Shown piece by piece: positions 8,809-17,321 of a stretch of 64,000 nt of DNA. The notes under the pieces were generated by a model that was given only the letters and a program-made list of their open reading frames with translations, searched no databases and was not told where the DNA came from. The translations under genes were made by a program, and so were the position numbers. The DNA lies in NCBI RefSeq assembly GCF_022761035.1, contig NZ_JAKWJP010000005.1:444794-508793 (forward strand). Direction: 5' to 3'. Source of the stretch: Microbacterium sp. SS28 (GTDB taxonomy: Bacteria > Actinomycetota > Actinomycetes > Actinomycetales > Microbacteriaceae). Position 1 is the stretch's first letter, and each line of letters begins with the position of its first letter.

Positions 8809-10482
8809 GTGGCGAGGGCAGACAACGCGCGGGCAGCCGCCGAGGACAGTCTCGAGGACTACGCCTTCCGCTATGTCCCGCGGACGTTCCGGCGGTGGAG
8901 TGCCGGAGCCGTCGGCGTGACCGCGCTCGGCTCGATCGCCTTCCTCGCCGACTTCTCGATCGGCGCGAGCATCGGGATGGAGCACGGCACGAGCAACGCG
9001 GTGCTCGGCATCCTGTTCGCCTCCGTCACGATCTTCCTCGTCGGCCTGCCCATCGCGTACTACGCGGCCCGCTACAACCTCGATCTCGACCTCATCGCCC
9101 GCGGGTCGGGCTTCGGCTACTACGGCTCATCCATCACGACCGTGATCTTCGCCGTGTTCACGTGCATCTTCTTCGCGCTCGAGGGCGCGATCATGGCGCA
9201 GGGACTGCACATCGCACTCGCTATCCCGCTGCCCCTCGGCTATCTGATCTCGACAGTCGTCGTGATCCCGATCGTGATCTTCGGCATGCGCGCGCTCGAA
9301 CGCCTGCAGTTCTGGACCACGCCGATGTGGCTCGTGCTGGCGCTCCTCCCGCTGCTGTGGGTCATCGTCTCGGATCCCGGTGCCGTGAGCGCCTTCGCCG
9401 TCTTCACCGGCGCCTCCGACGGCGCAGTCAGCTTCGAGGCGATCGTCGCGAGCGCGGCGGTCTGCTTCGCGCTGACCCCGCAGCTGGCCGAGCAGATCGA
9501 CGTGATCCGGGCGATGCCGCCGCGCACTCGGGCGAACCGGCGATCGTGGTGGGCGTCGCTCCTGTTCGCGGGGCCGGGATGGGTCGTCTTCAGCGGCATC
9601 AAGCAGGTCATCGGCGTCTTCCTCGCCGTCTACCTGCTGACGCGCGTCGATCCGAGCCTCGGCGCCCAGGCCGCCGAGCCGGTGCGCCAGTTCATCGCCC
9701 TGTACGAATCCCTCATGCCGCAGTGGCTCGCGATGGGACTCGCGCTCGTCCTCGTGGTCGTCGCCCAGGTCAAGATCAACGTGACGAACGCGTACTCCGG
9801 CTCCCTCGCGTGGTCGAACGTGTACACGCGGCTCACCAAGACCTACCCCGGCCGAACGGTCTTCGTCTTCTTCAACCTGACCATCGCGCTGGCACTCATG
9901 TGGATGGACGTCTTCAGCCTCATCGGCTTCGTGCTGAGCCTCTACGCGAACGTCGTGATGGCGTGGCTCGTCACGATCGCCGCCGACATCGCGATCAACA
10001 AGCACGTACTGCGCATCTCTCCGAGATTCCCCGAGTTCCGTCGAGGGATGCTGCACGACTGGAATCCCGTGGGCCTCGTGTCGGTCGGCCTCGCGTCGCT
10101 GCTCTCGCTGGCGGCGTTCGGGGGTCTGTTCGGCGAGAGCGTCCGGCCGTTCTCGGTGCTGATCGCGATCGGCGTCGCCGTCATCACGACGCCGCTCATG
10201 GCGCTGATCACGCGCGGCCGCTATTACCTGCGGCGCGAAACGGACGGCATCGCCTCGCCGATGCTCGATGCCGACGGCAATCCCTCGGGCGAGCGGCTGC
10301 GCTGCCACGTGACCGGCTACACGTTCGAGCGTCCGGATATGCTGGCATCGGCGGAGCGCGGTGCACACGGGGAGACGCAGTATGTGTCCTCACTCGCACT
10401 CACGTTGGACGACTCGGATCGGTATGTGCTTCCCGCCGACCAGGAGTCGCCGCAGCGCCGCGCACTGATCATGGACGGCTGA
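8809..10482 (+). CDS. NCS1-family purine/cytosine permease-type transporter
   Basis: Predicted inner-membrane symporter of the nucleobase:cation symporter-1 family (557 aa, about 12 transmembrane segments). The first helices (FLADFSIGASIGMEHGTSNAV), the GSGFGYYGSSITTVIFA segment and the VAQVKINVTNAYSGSLAWSNVYTRL loop are typical of bacterial cytosine/allantoin/purine permeases. The 80-residue hydrophilic C-terminal tail is longer than usual. It starts at GTG 8809 behind GGAGG. Sitting beside the urea genes, it may import a nitrogen-rich base, but the substrate cannot be read from sequence. Confidence 0.85.
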   Translation: MARADNARAAAEDSLEDYAFRYVPRTFRRWSAGAVGVTALGSIAFLADFSIGASIGMEHGTSNAVLGILFASVTIFLVGLPIAYYAARYNLDLDLIARGSGFGYYGSSITTVIFAVFTCIFFALEGAIMAQGLHIALAIPLPLGYLISTVVVIPIVIFGMRALERLQFWTTPMWLVLALLPLLWVIVSDPGAVSAFAVFTGASDGAVSFEAIVASAAVCFALTPQLAEQIDVIRAMPPRTRANRRSWWASLLFAGPGWVVFSGIKQVIGVFLAVYLLTRVDPSLGAQAAEPVRQFIALYESLMPQWLAMGLALVLVVVAQVKINVTNAYSGSLAWSNVYTRLTKTYPGRTVFVFFNLTIALALMWMDVFSLIGFVLSLYANVVMAWLVTIAADIAINKHVLRISPRFPEFRRGMLHDWNPVGLVSVGLASLLSLAAFGGLFGESVRPFSVLIAIGVAVITTPLMALITRGRYYLRRETDGIASPMLDADGNPSGERLRCHVTGYTFERPDMLASAERGAHGETQYVSSLALTLDDSDRYVLPADQESPQRRALIMDG

Positions 10483-10513
10483 GGGACCAGACCGCAGAAA
10501 GGGTCGGGGGATC

Positions 10514-11107
10514 ATGGCGGAGGCACCGGACACCCCGACGGCGATCGTGGCCCAGGCCGCCGCCGCGCTTCGGGAGATTCCGTTCGACGAGATCTCGTAT
10601 CGTGCGCTGGGCGATGCCGTAGGGGTGTCGGAGCGGACCGTCTACCGTCAGTTCCCGACGAGGTCGCACCTGCTCGAGGGCGTCGCGGCGTGGATCGAGG
10701 CCGTCGAGTTCCCCCTGCCGCCGTTCGTCACGATCACGCAGTACCTGCACGCGTCGCGCGCCCGGTTCGCGGCCTTCGATGCGTCGCCGGCCTACGCCTT
10801 CGTCTGCGCGCGGGCCGCATCCATCTCGCCGACGGGTGAGGGCGAGCCCACCTTCATCACCCGTGCGCTCGTGGCGATGCTCGCGACGAACCACCCCTCC
10901 GTGAACGAGCGCGATCTGCGCCGCGTCGCCGCTTCTCTGCGCTACTTCTCGTCGGCGCAGTTCTGGGCCCGCATGCGGACGGGATTCGACATGAGTGCGC
11001 CCGAGATCACGCAGGTCTTCGACCGCACCGTCGCCCACCTGCTCGGCGACCTGTTCCCCGACGCCGGAGCCGAGAGGCCCGACACCGCACGACGGCTGTC
11101 CGCGTGA
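10514..11107 (+). CDS. TetR-family transcriptional regulator (first of a pair)
   Basis: DNA-binding regulator of 197 aa. The N-terminal helix-turn-helix reads ISYRALGDAVGVSERTVYRQFPTRSHLLEGV at about residues 27-57, the classic TetR layout; the C-terminal ligand-binding half is unrecognised. It follows the NCS1 permease by 31 bp, so it probably controls that gene. Its sequence resembles the next regulator over the HTH and in the C-terminal half, suggesting a local duplication. Confidence 0.85.
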   Translation: MAEAPDTPTAIVAQAAAALREIPFDEISYRALGDAVGVSERTVYRQFPTRSHLLEGVAAWIEAVEFPLPPFVTITQYLHASRARFAAFDASPAYAFVCARAASISPTGEGEPTFITRALVAMLATNHPSVNERDLRRVAASLRYFSSAQFWARMRTGFDMSAPEITQVFDRTVAHLLGDLFPDAGAERPDTARRLSA

Positions 11108-11697
11108 CGCCGACCGCTGCCACCGAGCCGGAGGAGCCGGGCGCAGGGGATGTGACCCGTACGCAGGAGGCGATCCTCGCCGCCTACGCCGAGCTCATCG
11201 AAGAACTCGGCACCGACGACGTGTCGTTCCGGCTCATCGCGAGACGTGCCGGCGTCGGCGAGCGCACCGTGTTCCGCAATTACACGACGCGGGTCGATCT
11301 GCTGCTTGCGACCGCCGTGTGGATCGAGAGCCGGATCTTTCCGCGGCAGCAGCCGGCGAGCGTCTTCGACATGCCGCTCACGATCCGCGCGGCGATGGAG
11401 TCGTACGACAAGCGCCCCGAGCTGGCGCACGTCGTCGCCGAGACGACGATGCGCGGCATCAGCGGTGTCGCACCCAGTCCCGGGCGCGCGCAGCTCGAGC
11501 AGCTGATCGGCGCCGAGATACCCCGTCTCGCGGAAGACGAACGCACGGCGATCGTCGCGGCGCTCACCCACCTCGACTCCGCGGCGACCTGGGTCACGTT
11601 CCGCCGCGAGTTCGGAATGAGCCGAGGCGATATCGCGGATGCCGCGGCCTGGGCGGCCGAAGCCGTGCTCGACCCCGTCCGCTCGCGCGTCGGCTGA
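11104..11697 (+). CDS. TetR-family transcriptional regulator (second of a pair)
   Basis: A 197-aa TetR-type regulator, the same length as its upstream neighbour and coupled to it by a GTGA stop-start overlap. The HTH reads VSFRLIARRAGVGERTVFRNYTTRVDLLLAT at about residues 41-71. Shared features with the upstream copy include the ERTV-R HTH core, WIE..-FP after the HTH and an SA-W...R..FGMS-like C-terminal stretch. Tight coupling of two paralogous TetR proteins suggests fixed stoichiometry and possibly a heterodimer (inference). Confidence 0.85.
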   Translation: MTPTAATEPEEPGAGDVTRTQEAILAAYAELIEELGTDDVSFRLIARRAGVGERTVFRNYTTRVDLLLATAVWIESRIFPRQQPASVFDMPLTIRAAMESYDKRPELAHVVAETTMRGISGVAPSPGRAQLEQLIGAEIPRLAEDERTAIVAALTHLDSAATWVTFRREFGMSRGDIADAAAWAAEAVLDPVRSRVG

Positions 11698-11789
11698 GGC
11701 CGACTCGCGCGGGCGGGCCGGCGTCGGCCGGGTCGCGCCCTCTCGAGGATGCGACGTCGGCGCCACGGCCGGGACGCGGCATCCGTCCC

Positions 11790-12935
11790 TCAGCTGAACA
11801 GGATGATGGCGTACGCCGCGAAGGCGACGAGGTGTGTGGCGCCGTGCATCGCCGTGACCTTCTTCGCCGTGAAGGTCGTGACCGAGAGCACGAGCGTGAC
11901 GCCGAGCATCATGAGGTCCGCCGGCGTCTCGGCGAGGACGACCGTCTGACCCGTCGCCATGCCGATGAGCAGCACGGCGGGGATCGTCAGACCGACCGTC
12001 GATACGAGCGCGCCGTGGCACAGGTTGCTGACGCGCTGCGCCTCACCGCCCAGCGCGGCTCGGATCGCCGTGATGGACTCGGGCAGGAACACGATCATCG
12101 CGATCAGCACGCCCGCGAGCGCGACGGGCGCGCCCGCGCGAGAGAGCCCGTCGTCGAGGAGCGTCGCCATGTCGTGCGACAGCAGCACGATCGGCACCAT
12201 CGTCAGGACGAGCACGACGAGCCGCGTGAGCAGCTCGCGCCGGTGGGCGGAGACGACCTCGGTGATCGGGGACCGTGCGATCTGCGTATGGCTCGCCGTG
12301 GCCGCCGGCCGGTCGTCCGCCTCCATGAAGTGCTCGGCCTGCGCCCCCATCTGGCGGGACAGGAAGAAGGCGTAGATGCCGAGCGTCAGGACGATGACGG
12401 GGATCGACTGCGCGGGTCTGTACGCACCGTCCTCCCCGATCACGGCGGGGAGTCCGAAGGCCAGGGTCGAGAGCACGATGAGCATCGCGAGGTAGGCCGA
12501 GGCGCCGGTGCTGTTGACCCGCATTCCGCGGCGGCGCAGTCCACCCAGCAGCAGCGCGAGGCCGATCACGAGATTCAGGATGATCATCGACACGGCCATC
12601 ACCGAGTCCCGCGCGATCGTCGTGTGCTCGCCCGGTCCTAGCATGACGGCCGCGATGAGCACGACCTCGATGATCACGATCGAGAGCGTCAGGACGAGCG
12701 AGCCGTACGGGTCGCCGAGGCGGTGCGCGAGCAGCTCGGCCTGCTTGACCACTCCGAAGGCGCAGAACACGATGACCGCGAGGATCGCGGCGAGCGCGAC
12801 GATCAGGGTCGGCGTCGGCACCGGCGGTGTCAGGAACGGGTGAAGGATCAGCAGAGCACCGAAAGCGGCCCAGCCGACGATGATGCGCACGGCATCGGAT
12901 GTATGGACGAGCTCTGCAGTTCGAATCTGCGACAC
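11790..12935 (-). CDS. chaA: ChaA-like calcium(sodium)/proton antiporter
   Basis: Integral-membrane cation/proton exchanger of the CaCA superfamily (381 aa, about 11 hydrophobic segments). The first repeat has HRLGDPYGSLVLTLSIVIIEVVLI and the second has FLPESITAIRAALGGEAQRVSNLCHGALVSTVGLTIPAV, the two inverted alpha-motifs with conserved glutamates; the C-terminus TAMHGATHLVAFAAYAI matches ChaA. I start it at GTG 12935 because GGAAGAGG sits 6 nt upstream. It is convergent with the TetR pair. Confidence 0.88.
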   Translation of the reverse strand: MSQIRTAELVHTSDAVRIIVGWAAFGALLILHPFLTPPVPTPTLIVALAAILAVIVFCAFGVVKQAELLAHRLGDPYGSLVLTLSIVIIEVVLIAAVMLGPGEHTTIARDSVMAVSMIILNLVIGLALLLGGLRRRGMRVNSTGASAYLAMLIVLSTLAFGLPAVIGEDGAYRPAQSIPVIVLTLGIYAFFLSRQMGAQAEHFMEADDRPAATASHTQIARSPITEVVSAHRRELLTRLVVLVLTMVPIVLLSHDMATLLDDGLSRAGAPVALAGVLIAMIVFLPESITAIRAALGGEAQRVSNLCHGALVSTVGLTIPAVLLIGMATGQTVVLAETPADLMMLGVTLVLSVTTFTAKKVTAMHGATHLVAFAAYAIILFS

Positions 12936-13205
12936 CGGCAACCTCTTCCGAAGGGGGGTCGTCCCCGTGAGTTCAGCTGCGGGTCGTCCCGCCCAGGCTG
13001 CGAAGAGCAGCGCGCACGGTTGCGATCGTATCGGAAGGGCGCTCGGCCTCACGGGCGAGACCTGGCGTCGCGCGCGAGGGGTGTCCCGCCGGCCACCCGC
13101 CGTCCCCGCGCCGGACATGAAGCGGCTTGCGTCCGGCCGGGTCGGCGCGGCACAGTTGCGTGCACGCGCCGATCCGGCCGTCCCGCCGTGGGAAGAGGAG
13201 TCCAG

Positions 13206-13685
13206 ATGAACCCCGAACTCGATCTCGAGATCACCCGCGTCATCCGCGCACCCCGCAGCGCGGTGTGGCGCGCCTGGACCGATCCCGACCAGCTGAGCCG
13301 GTGGTTCATCCCTGCGCCGATGGTCTCGCGAGTCGACTCGATCGACCTGCGACCCGGCGGGGGTCTCGTGACATCCTTCGGCGATGCCGGCGCCTCGGGC
13401 GACGCGCTGCAGCGGCACATCGACGCCGTGTTCCTCGTCGTGGAAGACGAGTCCCACCTCGTCTGGACGAACGCGATCGACAGCGCGTGGCGCCCGCAGC
13501 AGCCGCAGCCGGTCGCCCTCACGACCGACATCCACCTCCTCGACCACCCCGACGGGACCGACTATCGCGTCGTCGTCCGCCACGGCACGCGGGAGGACAG
13601 GGACCGGCACGAGAGCCTCGGATTCTTCGAAGGCTGGGGAGCCGTCACCGATCAGCTGGCGGCACTCGTCGAGCAGGACGCGTAG
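13206..13685 (+). CDS. SRPBCC/AHSA1-family protein
   Basis: Small START/Bet v1-fold protein of the AHSA1 (activator of Hsp90 ATPase homologue) group, 159 aa. The family opening ITRVIRAPRSAVWRAWTDPDQLSRWFIP is at residues 8-35 and the C-terminal helix HESLGFFEGWGAVTDQLAALV is intact. The start ATG at 13206 has GGAAGAGGAG upstream. Such proteins bind hydrophobic ligands; no substrate can be assigned. It is convergent with the SnoaL-like gene 12 bp away. Confidence 0.85.
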   Translation: MNPELDLEITRVIRAPRSAVWRAWTDPDQLSRWFIPAPMVSRVDSIDLRPGGGLVTSFGDAGASGDALQRHIDAVFLVVEDESHLVWTNAIDSAWRPQQPQPVALTTDIHLLDHPDGTDYRVVVRHGTREDRDRHESLGFFEGWGAVTDQLAALVEQDA

Positions 13686-13697
13686 GCGCAGGACGCG

Positions 13698-14090
13698 TCA
13701 TCCCGTCAGCCGGCTCATCAGCTCGAAGTCGCCGACCGCTCCGGTGAACTCGGCGATGCGCCCCTTCGTCACGCGGTAGATGCCGAACTCCGCGACGTTG
13801 GCGTGCCGCCGGGTCGGCGCGATCCCGCGGAAGGGGCCGAGGTGCGTGCCGCTTCCGCGCAGGTGCGCCGCGATGCGGTCGTCTTCGATGACGAGTTGGA
13901 TGCGGCGCCAGCGCCAGTCCGGAAACCCGTGGAAGAGGTCGGCGAGGTCCGCGATCCACGCGTCGACCCCGCCCGGCAGATGCGCGCGCCGGACCGCGGG
14001 ATCGACGAACGTGCGGATGGCGTCGAGGTCGTGCCGGTTGCAGGCGTCGAGGTAGTCGGCGTGCCACTCGCGCAGCTGCCACGGCTCCAC
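13698..14090 (-). CDS. SnoaL-like / NTF2-fold protein
   Basis: A 130-aa protein of the SnoaL/nuclear transport factor 2 fold. Typical features are WHADYLDACNRHDLDAIRTFVDPAV at the start, the DLFHGFPDWRWR loop, and GIAPTRRHANVAEFGIYRVTKGRIAEF, which forms the last strands around the pocket. It starts with GTG 1 nt after the stop of the upstream small gene (14092-14400), so both are co-transcribed. The family includes polyketide cyclases and esterases; function is unassigned. Confidence 0.85.
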   Translation of the reverse strand: MEPWQLREWHADYLDACNRHDLDAIRTFVDPAVRRAHLPGGVDAWIADLADLFHGFPDWRWRRIQLVIEDDRIAAHLRGSGTHLGPFRGIAPTRRHANVAEFGIYRVTKGRIAEFTGAVGDFELMSRLTG

Positions 14091-14091
14091 C

Positions 14092-14400
14092 TCAGTGCAC
14101 CGCCGTGGCGGCCCGCAGCCGGCCGCGACCGAAGGGCAGCGCGGGCGCGCGGTAGAAGAGCGCGGGCTGGTCGTGCTCGAGGGTCGCCTCCGCCTCGCCG
14201 AAGCGCCACATGCGGTTGAACAGGAAGACGCCGATCACGACGGCCTCGCCCGACGGCACCTGCCACGTGCCGTGACCCCACTGCACGGGCTGTCCGCGGC
14301 CGGCGATCACGATCGTCGGCCGGACCCCCGCGTACAGCGCGAACCACGGGCGGTGCAGGGTCAGCTCGATGCGCCTGGTGGTGGCGTCGCCTTCCGTCAC
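14092..14400 (-). CDS. Conserved hypothetical protein (102 aa)
   Basis: I do not recognise a named family. The protein is compact, without signal peptide or membrane segment, and rich in beta-strand-like stretches: IELTLHRPWFALYAGVRPTIVI and WQVPSGEAVVIGVFLFNRMWRFGEAEATL. Codon use matches its neighbours and it abuts the SnoaL-like gene by 1 nt, so it is probably real and works in the same unit. GTG start at 14400 with AGGA upstream. Confidence 0.7.
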   Translation of the reverse strand: MTEGDATTRRIELTLHRPWFALYAGVRPTIVIAGRGQPVQWGHGTWQVPSGEAVVIGVFLFNRMWRFGEAEATLEHDQPALFYRAPALPFGRGRLRAATAVH

Positions 14401-14545
14401 GACGACGTCCTGGGGGCGGATCGGTGATGCATGCGGGCTCCTGTGGATCGGGGACGGCGGCGCGATGCGCTACGGGGCATCAGCGGCGGACGCACGGTCA
14501 AGCCTGTCACGGCGAACGAGGTACCTCGCCGTGAGCGCGCCGCTC

Positions 14546-15403
14546 CTACGGCAGTGGGCGTGGCCGCGCGAGCGGCATGACGGCCGACATGAGCCAGCGC
14601 GGCATCCGGAACATCGGACGGTCCTTGCCGAGTGCGTCGATCCCCGCCATCTCGGCGGGGGTCAGCGCGAAGTCGAACACGGCGAGATTCGCCGCGATGT
14701 GCGCGGGGTTCGTGGACTTGGGGATCGCGACGAACCCGCGCTGCACGTGCCAGCGCAGGACGACCTGCACGGGCGACTTGCCGTGCGCGGACGCCGCCGC
14801 GACGATCGCGGGGGCGGACAGGAGCGACGTCGATCCGTGGCCGAGCGGGTACCAGGCCTCCGCCACGATCCCGTGCTCCTCGAGGTACGGCAGCAGGTCG
14901 GGCTGCTGCCAGTGCGGGTGCAGCTCGACCTGGTCGACGACGGGCGCGATGCGCGCCTCCGGCAGCAGCCGCTCGAGGTCGGCGACCGTGAAGTTGCTCA
15001 CGCCGATGGACCGGACGACCCCCTGGTCGACGGCTTCCTCCATCGCCCGCCACGCGCCCAGCACGTCGCCGACGGGCTGGTGCAGCAGCACGAGATCGAT
15101 GGGACCGGTGTCCAGACGCTCGAGCGAGCCGCCGAGTGCGGCGCGCGACTTCTCGAACCCGTATTCCGAGGGCCAAAGCTTGGTCGTCAGGAAGACCTCG
15201 TCGCGCGGCACCCCCGAGGAGCGGATGCCGCGTCCCACCGCCCGCTCGTTGCGGTACGCGAACGCCGTGTCGATGGGCCGGTACCCGGCCTGCAGGGCCG
15301 ACCGCACGCTCGACTCGCACACCTCGACGTCGGACACGAGGTAGACGCCGAGGCCGATCTGCGGCATCCGGAGTCCGTTCGAGAGCGGGATGCTCGTGGT
15401 CAT
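14546..15403 (-). CDS. Aldo/keto reductase (AKR5-type)
   Basis: NADPH-dependent oxidoreductase of 285 aa. The TIM-barrel start PLSNGLRMPQIGLGVYLV, the DTAFAYRNE motif (catalytic Asp and Tyr), LTTKLWP (Lys) and LVLLHQP (His) complete the catalytic tetrad; IPKSTNPAHIAANLAVFDF is the cofactor-binding loop, as in 2,5-diketo-D-gluconate reductases. Start at ATG 15403, since the 37 upstream codons lack family similarity. The physiological substrate is unknown. Confidence 0.88.
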   Translation of the reverse strand: MTTSIPLSNGLRMPQIGLGVYLVSDVEVCESSVRSALQAGYRPIDTAFAYRNERAVGRGIRSSGVPRDEVFLTTKLWPSEYGFEKSRAALGGSLERLDTGPIDLVLLHQPVGDVLGAWRAMEEAVDQGVVRSIGVSNFTVADLERLLPEARIAPVVDQVELHPHWQQPDLLPYLEEHGIVAEAWYPLGHGSTSLLSAPAIVAAASAHGKSPVQVVLRWHVQRGFVAIPKSTNPAHIAANLAVFDFALTPAEMAGIDALGKDRPMFRMPRWLMSAVMPLARPRPLP

Positions 15404-15467
15404 GGCCCGAAGTCTAGGCCCGGCGCGTGCCGTGCGACGGGCGGATTCTGCGGCATGCTGAGGAGCG

Positions 15468-15677
15468 ATGGCACACGCACCGAGCGGGTTCGAGTTCTCC
15501 GTGAGGGGAGACACGGTCGAGGTCCGTCACCACGGCCGTCCGGCGGCCACGCTGCGCAACGCGGCCGCGCGGCGGTTCCTCGCGGACGTCGAGCAGCACG
15601 ACCCGCAGCATGTCATGGCGCGCGTGACCGGCGACTACAAGCGCGGCAACGAGCGCTCGGGCACCCGCAGGCCGTGA
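15468..15677 (+). CDS. Small conserved hypothetical protein
   Basis: A 69-aa basic protein with the pattern FEFSVRGDTVEVRHHGRPAATLRNAAARRFLADVEQHDPQ, followed by an Arg/Lys-rich tail. It resembles short actinobacterial proteins of unknown function. It lies head-on to the alpha/beta hydrolase and overlaps its 3' end by 43 nt. No function can be proposed. Confidence 0.6.
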   Translation: MAHAPSGFEFSVRGDTVEVRHHGRPAATLRNAAARRFLADVEQHDPQHVMARVTGDYKRGNERSGTRRP

Positions 15678-16447
15678 GCCCCGGCGGGTGACGTGTACGC
15701 CGTGATGGCGGATGCGACGGCCCGCGGCGCGGAGTGCTGAGCGACGTGGTGGTGCCCCGGGATGACGACGAGGTTCGCCCGCGCGGCGCGATCGCGCAGC
15801 CGCCGACACCACGCCGGCCCCGCGATGGGATCCCGCCCGCCCCGGATGACCAGCAGTGGCATCGTGAGGGCGGCCGCGCGGTCCTCGATCGGATACTCGA
15901 GCATGTGCCGCACCTGCGCGAGGTACCAGGGCGCGCCGCAGCGCACGTAGTCAGTGAAGACGATGGCGTTGACGTTCGGAGGCTCGCCGAGCGAGTCGAC
16001 CACGAGAGCGCGCAACTGGGCGAACAGCGAGCGATGGTCGTCGTCGACGACGGGTCCCATGGCGACGACGTGCGCGACAAGCTCGGGACGCTGGACGCCG
16101 ACCTCGACGACCCACTGCGATCCCATCGAATGGCCGACCAGCACGACGGGCCCGACCCCGAGCGAGGCGATCACCTCGCCCAGCCCCCGCGCCATCGTCT
16201 CGACGTCGCCGTCCTCACCGGGCTTGGGAAGGCCTGCGTAGCCCGGGAGGTCGATCGAGAACACCGAGCCGTCGGCGGCGAGCTCGTCGTGCAGCCGCGA
16301 CAGGTACCGATGCGACATCCCGATGCCGTGCACGAGGACGATGGGAGGCGCCCCGGATGCCTCGGTGCCCGGGTCGGTCAGCACCCGGTAGGTGAGAGAC
16401 CCGACGGTGACGAGCCACCGCGCGGTCTGCCGGCGCACGCTGTTCAT
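15635..16447 (-). CDS. Alpha/beta-fold hydrolase
   Basis: A 270-aa hydrolase. IVLVHGIGMSHRYLSRL gives the oxyanion HG motif, VVLVGHSMGSQWVVEV carries the nucleophile elbow (G-H-S-M-G), LLVIRGGRDPIAGPAWC holds the acidic residue, and VVIPGHHHVAQHS supplies the catalytic histidine. No signal peptide is visible. The ATG at 16447 is preferred over 16462 because GAGGGGA lies at the right distance. Substrate is unknown. Confidence 0.87.
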   Translation of the reverse strand: MNSVRRQTARWLVTVGSLTYRVLTDPGTEASGAPPIVLVHGIGMSHRYLSRLHDELAADGSVFSIDLPGYAGLPKPGEDGDVETMARGLGEVIASLGVGPVVLVGHSMGSQWVVEVGVQRPELVAHVVAMGPVVDDDHRSLFAQLRALVVDSLGEPPNVNAIVFTDYVRCGAPWYLAQVRHMLEYPIEDRAAALTMPLLVIRGGRDPIAGPAWCRRLRDRAARANLVVIPGHHHVAQHSAPRAVASAITAYTSPAGAHGLRVPERSLPRL

Positions 16448-16469
16448 CGATTCCCCTCGCACCGCGACG

Positions 16470-17321
16470 TCACCCCCGAGCGCTCGTGATCTCGGCGATC
16501 GCGCGCGTCATCTCGGACGGGATGTCGCGCGCAAGGAACCCCATCCCGACTTGCTCCGTGAGCCGGTCGCCGGCGCGGGCGTGCGCCCAACTGCCCCACA
16601 CGGCGGCCCGCGCCGGCGCGACCCCGCGAGCGGAGAACCCCGTGATGGCGCCCGCGAGCACATCGCCGCTCCCCGAGGTTCCGAGGCCGGCGCCACCGGC
16701 CTGGATGCGCCATCGCTCACCCGCCGGCGTCACGATGCGGCCGTAGCAGTTGACGACGGCGTCGTAGCGGCGCGCGATCTCGGAGAGGTCGGGTTCGGCA
16801 TCCGCAGGATCACGGTCGAGCAGGATCGCCGCTTCTTCCCGATTCGGATTGAGCACGAGCTCGGCGGGGAGCAGGCTCCGGTCGACGCGGGGAAGGATGC
16901 CGAGGGCGAAGGCGTCGAGGATCAGCCGGCGCACGCCCGTGCGCGCGATCGTGAGCAGCGTCGCGAGGGTCTCATCCGAGTCGTCGAAGCCGGGACCGAC
17001 GAGCACGGCGTCCGCGGACTCGATAGCCCCGCGTGGCCCATCCTCCAGCGGGGCGTCTGCATCCTCCGGGAGGGAGTAGACGGCGGCTTCCGGCATGACG
17101 ACGCCCAGCTGGCCCTCGATCGAGGCCGGCACGATGACGGCGAGCCGGCCTGCGCCGACGCGCAGCGCCGCTTCGCCCGCGAGGAACACAGCACCCGGCG
17201 AGCGCCGCGATCCGCCGACGACGACGATCTCGCCGCGCGACTTCTTCGACTCCCCCGGGTCGGGCAGCCCCCACTCGCGCAGAAGAGCCGGCGTGACCGT
17301 GACCTCACTCGGGTTCGACAT
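16470..17321 (-). CDS. nnrD: ADP-dependent NAD(P)H-hydrate dehydratase
   Basis: Repairs hydrated NAD(P)H (NADHX/NADPHX) using ADP. The 283-aa ribokinase-like protein has the family segments GEIVVVGGSRRSPGAVFLAGEAALRVGAGR, LILDAFAL, LVLNPNREEAAIL, VVNCYGRIVTPAGE and the nucleotide-binding GTSGSGDVLAGAITGF. It stands alone, without the epimerase domain that is fused in E. coli NnrR. It overlaps the upstream phosphatase gene by 17 nt. Confidence 0.92.
   Translation of the reverse strand: MSNPSEVTVTPALLREWGLPDPGESKKSRGEIVVVGGSRRSPGAVFLAGEAALRVGAGRLAVIVPASIEGQLGVVMPEAAVYSLPEDADAPLEDGPRGAIESADAVLVGPGFDDSDETLATLLTIARTGVRRLILDAFALGILPRVDRSLLPAELVLNPNREEAAILLDRDPADAEPDLSEIARRYDAVVNCYGRIVTPAGERWRIQAGGAGLGTSGSGDVLAGAITGFSARGVAPARAAVWGSWAHARAGDRLTEQVGMGFLARDIPSEMTRAIAEITSARG

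Noticed and set aside
12905-12945. tRNA T-arm-like string GCAGTTCGAATCTGC
   Set aside because: No acceptor, anticodon or D-arm pairs can be built around it; it is the coding start of the ChaA-like gene.
12936-13205. Possible metal riboswitch upstream of the ChaA-like antiporter
   Set aside because: The antiporter's ribosome-binding site is adjacent, but I could not recognise a yybP-ykoY-type core or any other conserved riboswitch motif in this GC-rich spacer.
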